Source: Acidobacteriota bacterium (GTDB lineage Bacteria; Acidobacteriota; Terriglobia; Acidiferrales; UBA7541). From it: a stretch of 48,973 nucleotides of DNA. The stretch's first letter is position 1. Each line of letters opens with the position of its first letter. Location: positions 1-48,973 of the forward strand of contig JABCZJ010000026.1 in assembly GCA_013289715.1 (NCBI GenBank), given 5' to 3'. The notes beneath the pieces were generated by a model. The model did not search any database. It had not been told where the DNA came from and was given only the letters and a program-made list of their open reading frames with translations. The translations under genes were made by a program, and so were the position numbers. Of the stretch, positions 1 to 9,033 are shown in pieces.

Positions 1-195
1 GAGTACTTTGAATCGGTACTTCGGACACCAGACGAAGTGATACTGGAGCGAGTAAAGGGCAGCGATGCTGACTCTGTAGCGATTGTCAATCACACATCGA
101 GCGTAGCACGGAAGTTAGAGATATGCAGGAAATCGCACAGGAGGAGGACCGCATTCCTCTGCCCGCTAAAGCGAGCAGTTCCCTGCGGTTTTTAA
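1..195 (+). other. Possible C-terminal fragment of an upstream gene
   Basis: The first 195 bases are open in frame 1 (64 codons) and end in TAA at 193-195, one codon before the ATG of the LigD-type gene and in the same frame. The first part reads like protein (acidic and hydrophobic residues mixed); the last 20 codons are Arg- and Cys-rich and look less like real coding sequence. I do not recognise a family. It may be the end of a gene cut by the window edge, or a chance open frame in GC-rich DNA. Confidence 0.2.
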
Positions 196-198
196 TCT

Positions 199-1086
199 AT
201 GGCCAAACTCCCCGTCACCATTTCCAATCCCGACAAAGTCTTCTGGCCCGATGAAGGCTACACCAAGCTGGACCTCGCCGAGTATTACGCCGCGATCTTC
301 GCCAAACTCCAGCCGTATGTGGACGATCGCATCCTGTCGCTCGAACGTTGCCCCGACGGCATGAAAGGCAAATGTTTCTACCAAAAAGAAAAGCCCACGA
401 GCATGCCGCCCAACACGCCGACGAAGCGCATTCGTCATGCGGGCGGTTCTTCCGAATCAACGAATTACGTAGTGGGCGGCTCGCTGGAAACACAGCTCGC
501 GCTCGTAAACCTGGGCTGCATCGCTGTGCATGTGACGGCCGGCCGCTCCAGCGCACCACGCAAGCCGGATTGGATGTGCTTCGATCTGGACCCCTCCACC
601 GGAGAATTTGCAGATGCAGCTCGCGCGGCCTTGCAGGTCAAGGACGGTCTGGACGCGCTGAAACTCGATTCCTACGCGAAGACTTCCGGGAGCCGCGGTA
701 TCCACGTGTTCGTTCCACTTCGCAGCGGCCCGGATGCCGACGAAGTTCTCGAATTTGCCCGCACATTCGTCGCGCGCGTCGCAGCAACGAACCCCAAAGA
801 CCTGACGGTCGAACATTCGATCGCTGAGCGCGGCCAACGAGTCTATCTCGACCCCTTCCGCAACGGGTTCGGTCAAACGGTTGTGGCACCCTATTCCGTT
901 CGTCGCCGCGAGAAAGCGCCTTTTTCTACGCCCTTGGCGTGGTCGGAAGTGAAACCCAGTCTCGACCCCGCAACTTTCAATCTCGGCAACTTTCGCAAAC
1001 GCCTGAAAGCCAAAGACCCCTGGGCGGATCTCTTTCGAAATCGCCAAAGCCTGAAAGACGCCGCCAAATCGCTGAAAAAGTTGTAG
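199..1086 (+). CDS. LigD-type NHEJ polymerase/primase domain protein, stand-alone
   Basis: This 295-residue protein matches the polymerase (AEP primase-like) domain of bacterial LigD, which adds nucleotides at broken ends during non-homologous end joining with Ku and an ATP-dependent ligase. Visible signatures are the metal-binding FDLDP motif (Asp129, Asp131), the nucleotide-binding segment KTSGSRGIHVFVPL (about 161-174, with Ser163, Gly164 and His169) and the late block GQTVVAPYSVR (225-235), with Asp218 just before it. The length fits one PolDom only; no ligase or phosphoesterase domain is fused. The ATG at 199 is the first start after an in-frame TAA at 193-195; no strong ribosome binding site precedes it. 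A large Lhr-type helicase follows 107 nt downstream on the same strand, suggesting a small DNA-repair group. Ku and ligase partners, if present, lie outside the window. Confidence 0.88.
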   Translation: MAKLPVTISNPDKVFWPDEGYTKLDLAEYYAAIFAKLQPYVDDRILSLERCPDGMKGKCFYQKEKPTSMPPNTPTKRIRHAGGSSESTNYVVGGSLETQLALVNLGCIAVHVTAGRSSAPRKPDWMCFDLDPSTGEFADAARAALQVKDGLDALKLDSYAKTSGSRGIHVFVPLRSGPDADEVLEFARTFVARVAATNPKDLTVEHSIAERGQRVYLDPFRNGFGQTVVAPYSVRRREKAPFSTPLAWSEVKPSLDPATFNLGNFRKRLKAKDPWADLFRNRQSLKDAAKSLKKL

Positions 1087-1193
1087 CCGCGATGCCCTGC
1101 GTCAACTCGATTCGCTTCACAAGCGACTCAATGATATTCTAGGCGCATTCCGAGTGGTCCTTCTGTCCGGAATAAGTATTGCAGGAACAAACG

Positions 1194-4100
1194 ATGAACC
1201 ACACCGCTATCCCTGAAGCTCCCGAATGTAAATCTCTCGAATGGGTGCACCCTCTCGTTCGCGAGTGGTTCGTCGCCAAATTCGGCACGCCCACGGAACC
1301 TCAGGAACTAGGTTGGCCGCACATTCTCTCCGGAAAGAACACCTTGATCTGCGCTCCCACCGGTTCCGGCAAAACTCTGGCGGCGTTCCTCGCCTGCATT
1401 GACGTGCTGGTGCGCAAAGCCCTCGCCGGCGACCTGCTCGATCAGACAGAAGTCCTCTACGTGTCTCCTCTGAAAGCTCTGGGAAACGACATCCAAAAGA
1501 ATTTGGACATCCCGCTGGGAGAGATTCTCCAACTGGCCCACCAGCGCGGTTTCCTGATGCCCGAAATCCGCACTGCCGTGCGCACCGGCGACACGCTGAT
1601 CCGCGACCGCCTGGCGATGCAGAAGCGCCCCCCGCACATCCTGGTCACGACTCCGGAATCGCTCTACATTCTGCTCACGGCGGGAAAGAGCAGGGAACTG
1701 CTGCGCACTGTTCGCACCCTGATCGTGGACGAAATCCACGCCGTCGCGGACGATAAGCGCGGCACGCATCTCGCCTTGTCTCTGGAACGCCTGGAAGCGC
1801 TCACCGCGCAACCGCTCACTAGAATTGGCCTATCGGCCACACAGAAACCGATCGCACTGGTCGGCCAATTTCTCACCGGCAGCGACCGGCCCGCGCCGGT
1901 AATCGTCGAAATCGAGCAGCGCCGTCGTCTCGACCTCGCTATCGAAGTGCCCTCGAGCGAACTCGGCCCCATCGCCTCCAACGAAATGTGGGACGAAATC
2001 TATCAACGCATCGCGAGTCTGGTGCAGCAGCATCGCTCCACGCTGATTTTTGTGAACACTCGCCGCCTCGCCGAACGTTTGGCGCATCATCTCGCCGCGC
2101 TGCTTGGCGAAGATGCGGTCGCTTCGCATCATGGCAGCCTCTCGCGAATCCGGCGCCTCGCCGTTGAATCCAAACTCAAGGCCGGCGAAATTCGCGCGCT
2201 CGTAGCCACCGCCTCGCTGGAACTCGGAATAGATATCGGCACTGTAGATCTGGTCTGCCAGATCGGCTCACCTCGCTCGATTTCCGTCGCGCTGCAGCGT
2301 GCCGGGCGCGCCGGACACTGGCGCGGCGCGATTCCCAAGTGTCGTTTCTTCGCCACCACGCGCGACGAACTTCTGGAATGCGCCGCGCTGGTTCGCGCCA
2401 TCCGTCACGGAGAACTCGATCGCATCGAAATTCCTCGAGCTCCACTGGATATTCTCGCCCAGCAGATCGTGGCAGCCTGCGCCGCCGAAGACTGGCAGGA
2501 AGACGATCTCTTCGCCCTCGTGCGCCGCGCGTTTCCATATCGCGAACTTGATCGCAAAGATTTCGACGAAATCGTCACGATGCTTGCTGATGGCATCGCC
2601 GCGCGCCGCGGCCGCTATGGCTCCTACCTGCATCGCGATCAGGTGAACCATCGGCTCCGTGGACGCCGCGGCAGCCGCCTCGCCGCCATCACCAGTGGCG
2701 GCGCGATTCCAGATAACGCGATGTACACCGTGGTCGCCGAACCGGAAGGCACCTTGATCGGCACTGTGGACGAAGACTTCGCCGTTGAAAGTTTGCGCGG
2801 CGATATTTTCCTCCTGGGAAATTCATCCTGGCGGATTCGCCGCGTGCAATCGGGCTCTGTATCCGTCGAAGACGCAAAAGGCGCGCCTCCCAACGTCCCA
2901 TTCTGGCGTGGCGAAGCCCCATCGCGCACGAAGGAGCTATCGCAGCAAGTCGCGCATGTCCGTGAACAGGTCGGCGCGCTCACCAAAGGGCTCGCGCCTT
3001 CGCCGGACCTGCGCAGTTCGCCGCAAGCCGCTGCGGCCATAAAATGGCTGGAAGACGAGTGCGGCATGGACCGTCCCGGCGCCGAACAAACCGCACAATA
3101 TATCGTCGAAGGCCGCGCCGTGCTGCGCGCAGTTCCCACGCAGACCACGATCGTCGCCGAACGCTTTTTCGATGAGAGCGGCGGAATGCAACTGGTGATC
3201 CACGCGCCCTTCGGCGGCCGCGTCAACAAAGCCTGGGGCCTCGCTCTGCGCAAGCGTTTCTGCCGTTCTTTCAACTTCGAGCTGCAAGCCGCCGCGACCG
3301 ACAACGGCCTGAACATTTCTCTCAGCGACCAGCACAGCTTTCCGCTCGCCGATGTCTTTCATTTCCTTCACGCCGCCACCCTCGAGCCGCTGCTCGAACA
3401 AGCCGTGCTGACATCGCCCATTTTCGCCACGCGCTGGCGCTGGGTCGCCGGGCGCTCACTCGCGCTGCTGCGCTTCATGGGCGGCAAAAAAGTCCCGCCA
3501 CCCATACAGCGCATGCGTTCCGACGACCTGCTGGCCGCGGTGTTCCCGCAGGCGCTCGCCTGCCAGGAAAATATTTCCGGCGACATTGAGATCCCGAATC
3601 ACCCTCTGGCGCGCGAAACGATGAAGGATGCACTCACCGAAGCGATGGATGTTGCGGGTCTGAAAGTCGTCTTGGAAGATATCGCCGCAGGCCGCATGCG
3701 CTGCGTTGCCGTAGAAACGCCGGTGCCGTCGCAATTTTCGCACGAGATCCTGAACGCCAACCCCTACGCCTATCTCGACGACGCGCCGCTGGAAGAACGC
3801 CGCGCCCGCGCCGTCGAAATGCGCCGCATGCTGCCCGAAGCGGTGCTCTCCGAAATCGGCCGGCTGGATCCCGCGGCCATCGCCGAGGTTCGCGAGGAGG
3901 CCTGGCCCGACGTTCGCGACGCGGACGAGCTTCACGACGTTCTGCAAGAACTCGTAGCGCTGCCGGAAGATGGCGGTGCCACGCGCGTCGCCGCGAAACC
4001 AATCGCAGATTGGGCCGATCATTTTGCCACGCTCGCTGCCACAAGCCGCGCGATTCGCGCTCGTTCTGGCGCGCGAACCTACTGGCTCGCGGCCGAAAAA

Positions 4101-5522
4101 CCAAAAACGTTCAGCGCGATTTTTCCGGAGGCTAGCTTTGAATCGCAGGCGCTGGACATCGAACCACAACAACCGTCGCGTGAAGACGCTCTCTTCACGT
4201 GCATAACCGGCTGGCTAGCGCATCTCGGCCCGGTCACGATTCCAGGTCTGGCCGGTTTCCTGGGTCTCACGTCAGCAGACGTTGAAAAAATCATGCTGCG
4301 CATGGAAGCCGCAGGCTCCATATTGCGGGGCCAGTTCACTGATTCGTCTGGCGGCGAAACGGAATGGTGCGACCGTCGCCTGCTAGCCCGCATTCACCGC
4401 CTCACGCTGGGAACGCTGCGCAAACAGATTCAGCCCGTGAATGCCGCGCAATTTATGCGCTGGCTGCTCCGCTGGCAACACGTCACGCCGGAGACGCACC
4501 TCCTCGGCGAGCGTGGCACGCTCGAAGCGCTGCAGCAGTTGCAAGGATTCGAAGCGCCGGCAAATGCCTGGGAACAGCAAATTCTCGCGCGCCGCGTCGC
4601 GAACTACGATCCGGCCGTTCTGGACCGTCTCTGTCTCACCGGAGCAGTCGGCTGGGGCCGGCTCTCTCCGCATCCAGCTACCCTGGGCGAGCGCAATGGA
4701 GCGATTCGTCGCGTAGTTCCCACCAGCGTCGCGCCGCTGACATTTTTTATCCGCGAAGACGCGGACTGGATGATTTCGCGCCAGGCTTCTGATGGTGCCG
4801 CCGACACAGTCGGGGACAGTGGTGAATCCGTCGGCCTCAGCCACGCCGCGCGTGCGGTGCTAACTCACCTGCGCCAGCGCGGCGCTTCGTTTTTCGCGGA
4901 CATCGTCCGCGGCACCGGAAAAATCAAAGCGGAACTGGAAACAGCGCTGTGGGAACTCGTGACCGTGGGAATGATCACTGCCGACGGATTCGACAACATC
5001 CGCGCCCTGATCGATCCCAAACGCCGCGCTGGCCACGGCAAGGGCCACAATGCGCGCCCGCGCCACAGCGCCGGCCGCTGGTCATTGCTTTACACCAGCG
5101 AGGCGCTCGACCGCTCGCGCGTAATGGAATCCGTCTGCTGGACGCTGCTGAAAAGATACGGCGTCGTCTTCCGCGAAATGGTCGCGCGCGAAACAATGGC
5201 TCCCCGCTGGCGCGAGCTGCTAATCGCGCTGCGCCGTCTCGAAGATCAGGGCGAAATCCGCGGTGGCCGCTTCATCAGTGGATTTCTCGGCGAACAGTTC
5301 GCGCTACCCGTTGCGATCGAGTCCCTGCGTGCATCGGCTCGCCAGCCACGATCGGGAGAAGTCGTAACCCTCTCGGCTGCCGACCCGCTTAATCTGGTCG
5401 GTATCCTGATTCCGGGCGACCGCGTGTCATCCAGCTCAGGCAAGACGATCAGCCTCGTGGACGGGATCGCAGCCGATTCCGCCGAACCGCTCGACAATTA
5501 TTCCGCCGCCGCAGCCGGCTGA
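1194..5522 (+). CDS. lhr: Lhr-type large ATP-dependent helicase
   Basis: This 1442-residue protein is a superfamily 2 helicase of the Lhr (large helicase-related) type, a 3'-5' DNA translocase linked to DNA repair. Counted from the ATG at 1194, motif I is APTGSGKT (54-61), motif II is DEIH (179-182), motif III is SAT (214-216) and motif VI is QRAGRAGH (368-375). Segments such as SHHGSLSR (311-318) and ATASLELGIDIG (338-349) are typical of the family. The roughly 1000 residues beyond the helicase core match the long Lhr C-terminal region in length. I chose the ATG because AGGA lies about 7 nt upstream; a TTG at 1179 would add five residues. It sits behind the LigD-type polymerase gene and ends just before a convergent flavoprotein gene. 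Confidence 0.92.
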   Translation: MNHTAIPEAPECKSLEWVHPLVREWFVAKFGTPTEPQELGWPHILSGKNTLICAPTGSGKTLAAFLACIDVLVRKALAGDLLDQTEVLYVSPLKALGNDIQKNLDIPLGEILQLAHQRGFLMPEIRTAVRTGDTLIRDRLAMQKRPPHILVTTPESLYILLTAGKSRELLRTVRTLIVDEIHAVADDKRGTHLALSLERLEALTAQPLTRIGLSATQKPIALVGQFLTGSDRPAPVIVEIEQRRRLDLAIEVPSSELGPIASNEMWDEIYQRIASLVQQHRSTLIFVNTRRLAERLAHHLAALLGEDAVASHHGSLSRIRRLAVESKLKAGEIRALVATASLELGIDIGTVDLVCQIGSPRSISVALQRAGRAGHWRGAIPKCRFFATTRDELLECAALVRAIRHGELDRIEIPRAPLDILAQQIVAACAAEDWQEDDLFALVRRAFPYRELDRKDFDEIVTMLADGIAARRGRYGSYLHRDQVNHRLRGRRGSRLAAITSGGAIPDNAMYTVVAEPEGTLIGTVDEDFAVESLRGDIFLLGNSSWRIRRVQSGSVSVEDAKGAPPNVPFWRGEAPSRTKELSQQVAHVREQVGALTKGLAPSPDLRSSPQAAAAIKWLEDECGMDRPGAEQTAQYIVEGRAVLRAVPTQTTIVAERFFDESGGMQLVIHAPFGGRVNKAWGLALRKRFCRSFNFELQAAATDNGLNISLSDQHSFPLADVFHFLHAATLEPLLEQAVLTSPIFATRWRWVAGRSLALLRFMGGKKVPPPIQRMRSDDLLAAVFPQALACQENISGDIEIPNHPLARETMKDALTEAMDVAGLKVVLEDIAAGRMRCVAVETPVPSQFSHEILNANPYAYLDDAPLEERRARAVEMRRMLPEAVLSEIGRLDPAAIAEVREEAWPDVRDADELHDVLQELVALPEDGGATRVAAKPIADWADHFATLAATSRAIRARSGARTYWLAAEKPKTFSAIFPEASFESQALDIEPQQPSREDALFTCITGWLAHLGPVTIPGLAGFLGLTSADVEKIMLRMEAAGSILRGQFTDSSGGETEWCDRRLLARIHRLTLGTLRKQIQPVNAAQFMRWLLRWQHVTPETHLLGERGTLEALQQLQGFEAPANAWEQQILARRVANYDPAVLDRLCLTGAVGWGRLSPHPATLGERNGAIRRVVPTSVAPLTFFIREDADWMISRQASDGAADTVGDSGESVGLSHAARAVLTHLRQRGASFFADIVRGTGKIKAELETALWELVTVGMITADGFDNIRALIDPKRRAGHGKGHNARPRHSAGRWSLLYTSEALDRSRVMESVCWTLLKRYGVVFREMVARETMAPRWRELLIALRRLEDQGEIRGGRFISGFLGEQFALPVAIESLRASARQPRSGEVVTLSAADPLNLVGILIPGDRVSSSSGKTISLVDGIAADSAEPLDNYSAAAAG

Positions 5523-5540
5523 GCTGCGAGCGCATACCGT

Positions 5541-6722
5541 TCACACCGATCTTCCCGCCGCAGCCCCCGAAGCCCAAGCCCACTGAAAATTAAATCCACC
5601 CAGATGGCCCGTCACATCCACAACCTCGCCAATAAAAAATAATCCACGCACTTTGCCCGCCTCCATCGTCTTGCTGGAAAGCTCGTCCGTGTCCACACCG
5701 CCCGCCGTCACTTCGGCCTTGCCATAGCCCTCCGTATCCGCCGGAACCACCATCCATTCATGCACGCGGCGCTCGAATTCATCCAACTCCTGCGTACTCC
5801 AAGTATCCTTAACACCCTTGGTGGCGGGCGCATGTAGATCAAGCCAGCGAGTCGCGAACCTCTTTGGCAACACGCCCTGGAATGCAGCTCGTGCGGCCGC
5901 GATATTCCTTGCTCCCCCGTCGCGCAGCCCCGCCGTCACATTTCGTCCCGGCGCCAGGTCAATGTGCAGCGGCTCGCCCTTGTTCCAATAGGACGAAATC
6001 TGCAAAATCGCTGGCCCACTCAATCCACGATGCGTGAGGAGCATGCTTTCGCGAAATCGCTGCTCACCAGACGCAACGACGACTTCTGCGGAAACGCCGG
6101 CCAAATCGCAATAATGACCGCGATCCGCGGCGCCGAATAGTAGTGGCACCAACGCAGGTCGCATCTTCTGCACCCTCAATCCAAATTGCCGCGCCAGGTC
6201 GTATCCGAAAGATGTTGCTCCCATCTTCGGGATCGAAAGCCCACCCGTTGCCACCACCAACGCCGGCGCGTGGAATTCATCCGCACCGGCTCGGACGAGG
6301 AACTCGTCCGTCCGTTGCACCTCGCGAATGTTGACGTTCAAATAGGTCTTCACGCTGGCGGCCTGGCACTCCTCTTCGAGCATGTGAGTGATTTCGTTAG
6401 CTGAACGATCGCAGAAAAGCTGCCCCAACGTTTTCTCGTGGTAGGGAATTCCATGCTTCTCCACCAGCGCAATAAAATCCGCAGGTGTATATCGCGCTAG
6501 CGCGGATTTCGCAAAATGCGGATTCGCGGAGAGAAAATATTCAGGCTGACAGTAAATGTTCGTGAAATTGCAGCGTCCGCCGCCAGAAATCAGTATCTTC
6601 TTCCCCGGCCGCTCAGCGCGCTCCAGAACCGCCACCCGCCGTCCGCGTTTGCCCGCCTCGATCGCGCACATCAGTCCCGCGGCGCCAGCCCCCAGAACCA
6701 CCGCGTCGAATTTATCAATCAT
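5541..6722 (-). CDS. BaiN/HI0933-family NAD(P)/FAD-dependent oxidoreductase
   Basis: This 393-residue flavoprotein begins with a Rossmann dinucleotide-binding motif (GAGAAG, about 11-16) followed by GKKILISGGGRCNFTN, the hallmark of the HI0933/YhiN/BaiN family. A VVATGG motif lies mid-protein, and the C-terminal FFIGEVVDVTGHLGGFNF closes the FAD site. Members are about 390-420 residues, so it is complete. Their physiological substrate is mostly unknown; BaiN of gut clostridia reduces bile-acid intermediates, but that role should not be assumed here. The gene is convergent with lhr (18 nt gap). It is monocistronic as far as the window shows. Confidence 0.9.
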   Translation of the reverse strand: MIDKFDAVVLGAGAAGLMCAIEAGKRGRRVAVLERAERPGKKILISGGGRCNFTNIYCQPEYFLSANPHFAKSALARYTPADFIALVEKHGIPYHEKTLGQLFCDRSANEITHMLEEECQAASVKTYLNVNIREVQRTDEFLVRAGADEFHAPALVVATGGLSIPKMGATSFGYDLARQFGLRVQKMRPALVPLLFGAADRGHYCDLAGVSAEVVVASGEQRFRESMLLTHRGLSGPAILQISSYWNKGEPLHIDLAPGRNVTAGLRDGGARNIAAARAAFQGVLPKRFATRWLDLHAPATKGVKDTWSTQELDEFERRVHEWMVVPADTEGYGKAEVTAGGVDTDELSSKTMEAGKVRGLFFIGEVVDVTGHLGGFNFQWAWASGAAAGRSV

Positions 6723-6834
6723 GTCGCGAACGGCTCGGGGTCATGGGAATCGCCGGGCAGAGCAGCATTTGAATCTGGAACATTTTCGCGCGACGACGCG
6801 ACATCAGCAGCACCGATGCGTCTAAAATAGACAA

Positions 6835-6978
6835 ATGCAGCGCAAGATATTTTGGATCACCTTCACCGTGCTTGGCCTTATTGCCGATATGGCGCTTCCT
6901 CTCTGGTGGGCGCTGGCCGCGACGATCCCCATCGGCTATGCGAGCTGGTGGTTCGCCTACCGCAGCGATTGGTTCTAG
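6835..6978 (+). CDS. Small membrane protein, 47 aa
   Basis: An ATG at 6835 opens a 47-codon frame ending in TAG at 6978. The peptide has a short basic start (MQRK), then two hydrophobic stretches (about residues 5-17 and 19-35) rich in Trp and Ala, then a polar tail ending YRSDWF. It could form one or two membrane helices. No clear ribosome binding site is seen. It lies between the divergently transcribed flavoprotein gene and the ABC-F gene. I do not recognise a family; the hydrophobic pattern and Trp content make it a plausible real small protein. Confidence 0.5.
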   Translation: MQRKIFWITFTVLGLIADMALPLWWALAATIPIGYASWWFAYRSDWF

Positions 6979-7108
6979 CCCACTCTGCATCTTTGCGGCT
7001 GCACCCAACAGCTTCGCGATGTTCTGAATAATTGCCGTGTTCACGCCGCCAGATTTTGCCCCGCGAACTCTTCGAGGGTAAACTGATTCCAGGAGAAGAC
7101 CAAACAAT

Positions 7109-8950
7109 TTGCCCCCGATTATCAATGCGCAAGGACTCTCGAAGCGATACGGCACCGCGCCGCTGTTCCAGAATATTTCTTTCACCGTGTCGGAAGGCGA
7201 TCGCATCGGCCTGATCGGCCCCAACGGTTCGGGCAAATCCACGCTCCTCGAAATTCTCCACGGAAAAGTGCAGCCCGATAGCGGAAACGTAGCTATTCGC
7301 AAAGGCACCAGGCTAAGCTGCGTATCGCAGATCTCGGAATTCGCCGCCGGAGAAACCGCTCACTCCGTAATCGAAGCCGCGCTCAAAAAATCCGGCGTAC
7401 CGGAAGCAGATCGCGCCTTTCGCACCGAGGAAGCGCTCAGCCGCGCCGGGTTCGAAGATTTTGAAATCCCCACCGCGTCGCTCTCCGGCGGCTGGAAAAA
7501 ACGCCTGGCCATAGCCGAAGCGCTCGTCCAGCGGCCGGATATTCTTCTACTGGACGAGCCCACCAACCATCTCGATCTCGCTGGAATCAAGTGGCTCGAA
7601 ACGCTGCTGCAGAACGCCTCTTTCGCCTGTGTGGTCGTCAGCCACGACCGTTACTTCCTCGAAAACGTCGCCGATCACATGGTCGAGCTCGACCGCGCCT
7701 ACGAAGACGGATTCCTGCGCGTCCATGGAAACTACAGCCACTTCCTGGAAGCCAAAGAACAATATCTCCACGCACAAGGGAAGCGCCAGGAAGCGCTGGA
7801 GAATTTGGTGCACACCGAAATCGAATGGCTGCGCCGCGGCCCGAAAGCTCGCACCACCAAATCGAAATCTCGGATCGATAAAGCCAACTCGATGATTGGC
7901 GAACTCGCGGACTTGAACAACCGCACGCGCACCGCGACCGCCAAGATCGATTTCTCCGCCTCCAATCGCCAAACGAAGCAGCTCATCGGCCTCGATGGCG
8001 TCACCTACCAGATCGCCGGCCGCACGCTTTTCAAAAATATCGATTTTACCCTCCAGTCCGGGATGCGCGTCGGCCTGGTCGGACCGAACGGCAGCGGCAA
8101 GACCACCCTGCTTCGCCTCCTGCGCGGCGACATTCTTGCCACCGCTGGAAAAATCCAGAAAGCCGATTCTCTGCGAATCGTGTACTTCGATCAAAATCGC
8201 CAGCTCGACCCAGATGTCTCGCTGCGCCGCGCGCTGGCTCCCGATAGTGATTCAGTGGTTTATCAGGAACGGGTAATTCACGTCGCCGCGTGGGCGGCCC
8301 GCTTTCTTTTTTCCGGTGAGGATCTGAATCGTCCTGTAGCACGCCTCTCGGGCGGCGAACGCGCCCGGGTATTGATCGCTCAGCTGATGCTGCAACAGGC
8401 GGACGTTCTGTTACTCGACGAGCCGACCAACGACCTCGATATCCCTACGCTGGAAATTCTCGAAGAAAGTTTGCTCGAATATCGTGGCGCCCTGGTTCTG
8501 GTCACTCACGATCGCTATATGCTCGATCGTATCTCCACTATCGTGCTCGGGCTGGACGGCCGCGGCGATGCCGAACGCTTTGCCGATTATTCGCAATGGG
8601 ACGCCTGGCTGCGCTCGCAACAAGCAAAACGATCCACGGACGCGGCCGCTGCAAACGCACGCAACGCGCGTTCCAGCGCTCCGGCAGACACGAACCGCCC
8701 GGGCGCAACAGCGAAAAAGTTCTCCCACACCGAAGGCCGCGAGGTTGCCTCCATCGAAAAACGCATTGCCAAAGCGGAAGAGGAGCTTCTAGGCAAGCGC
8801 GCGGCACTGGAGGATCCCGAAATCTCGAGCGATGCTCCGCGCCTTCACACCGCCTACGTGGAAATGGAGTCCGCTCAAAAAACAGTGGATGAACTCTACG
8901 CGCGCTGGGCCGAACTGAGCCGACAAACCCCTGAACAACTGAAAAAGTAG
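7109..8950 (+). CDS. ABC-F family ATPase (Uup/EttA-like)
   Basis: This 613-residue protein has two ATP-binding cassettes and no membrane domain, the ABC-F layout; such proteins act on ribosomes or on DNA-associated processes. Domain 1 has Walker A GPNGSGKS (37-44), signature LSGGW (125-129) and Walker B DEPTNHLD (149-156). Domain 2 has GPNGSGKT (325-332), LSGGE (413-417) and DEPTNDLD (437-444). A linker of about 100 residues with basic and helical character joins them. The C-terminal 90 residues are charged and look like a coiled coil, which favours a Uup-like member. The start is TTG at 7109, with AGGAG at 7091-7095, rather far away; no in-frame ATG lies close by. It could also be an antibiotic-resistance ABC-F, but nothing here shows this. 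Confidence 0.9.
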   Translation: MPPIINAQGLSKRYGTAPLFQNISFTVSEGDRIGLIGPNGSGKSTLLEILHGKVQPDSGNVAIRKGTRLSCVSQISEFAAGETAHSVIEAALKKSGVPEADRAFRTEEALSRAGFEDFEIPTASLSGGWKKRLAIAEALVQRPDILLLDEPTNHLDLAGIKWLETLLQNASFACVVVSHDRYFLENVADHMVELDRAYEDGFLRVHGNYSHFLEAKEQYLHAQGKRQEALENLVHTEIEWLRRGPKARTTKSKSRIDKANSMIGELADLNNRTRTATAKIDFSASNRQTKQLIGLDGVTYQIAGRTLFKNIDFTLQSGMRVGLVGPNGSGKTTLLRLLRGDILATAGKIQKADSLRIVYFDQNRQLDPDVSLRRALAPDSDSVVYQERVIHVAAWAARFLFSGEDLNRPVARLSGGERARVLIAQLMLQQADVLLLDEPTNDLDIPTLEILEESLLEYRGALVLVTHDRYMLDRISTIVLGLDGRGDAERFADYSQWDAWLRSQQAKRSTDAAAANARNARSSAPADTNRPGATAKKFSHTEGREVASIEKRIAKAEEELLGKRAALEDPEISSDAPRLHTAYVEMESAQKTVDELYARWAELSRQTPEQLKK

Positions 8951-9033
8951 AAGCGCATTCGAGAAGAGTCAGTGGTGGGGGTGCGGCTCACTGCGCTCCT
9001 CTTGCTGTGAGCGATCCATTCGCGAATCAGGCG

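Noticed and set aside
2639..3316. 225-codon open frame antisense to lhr
   Set aside because: Rich in Arg, Ser and Pro, without any domain, and fully inside a clear helicase gene; a shadow of GC-rich codons.
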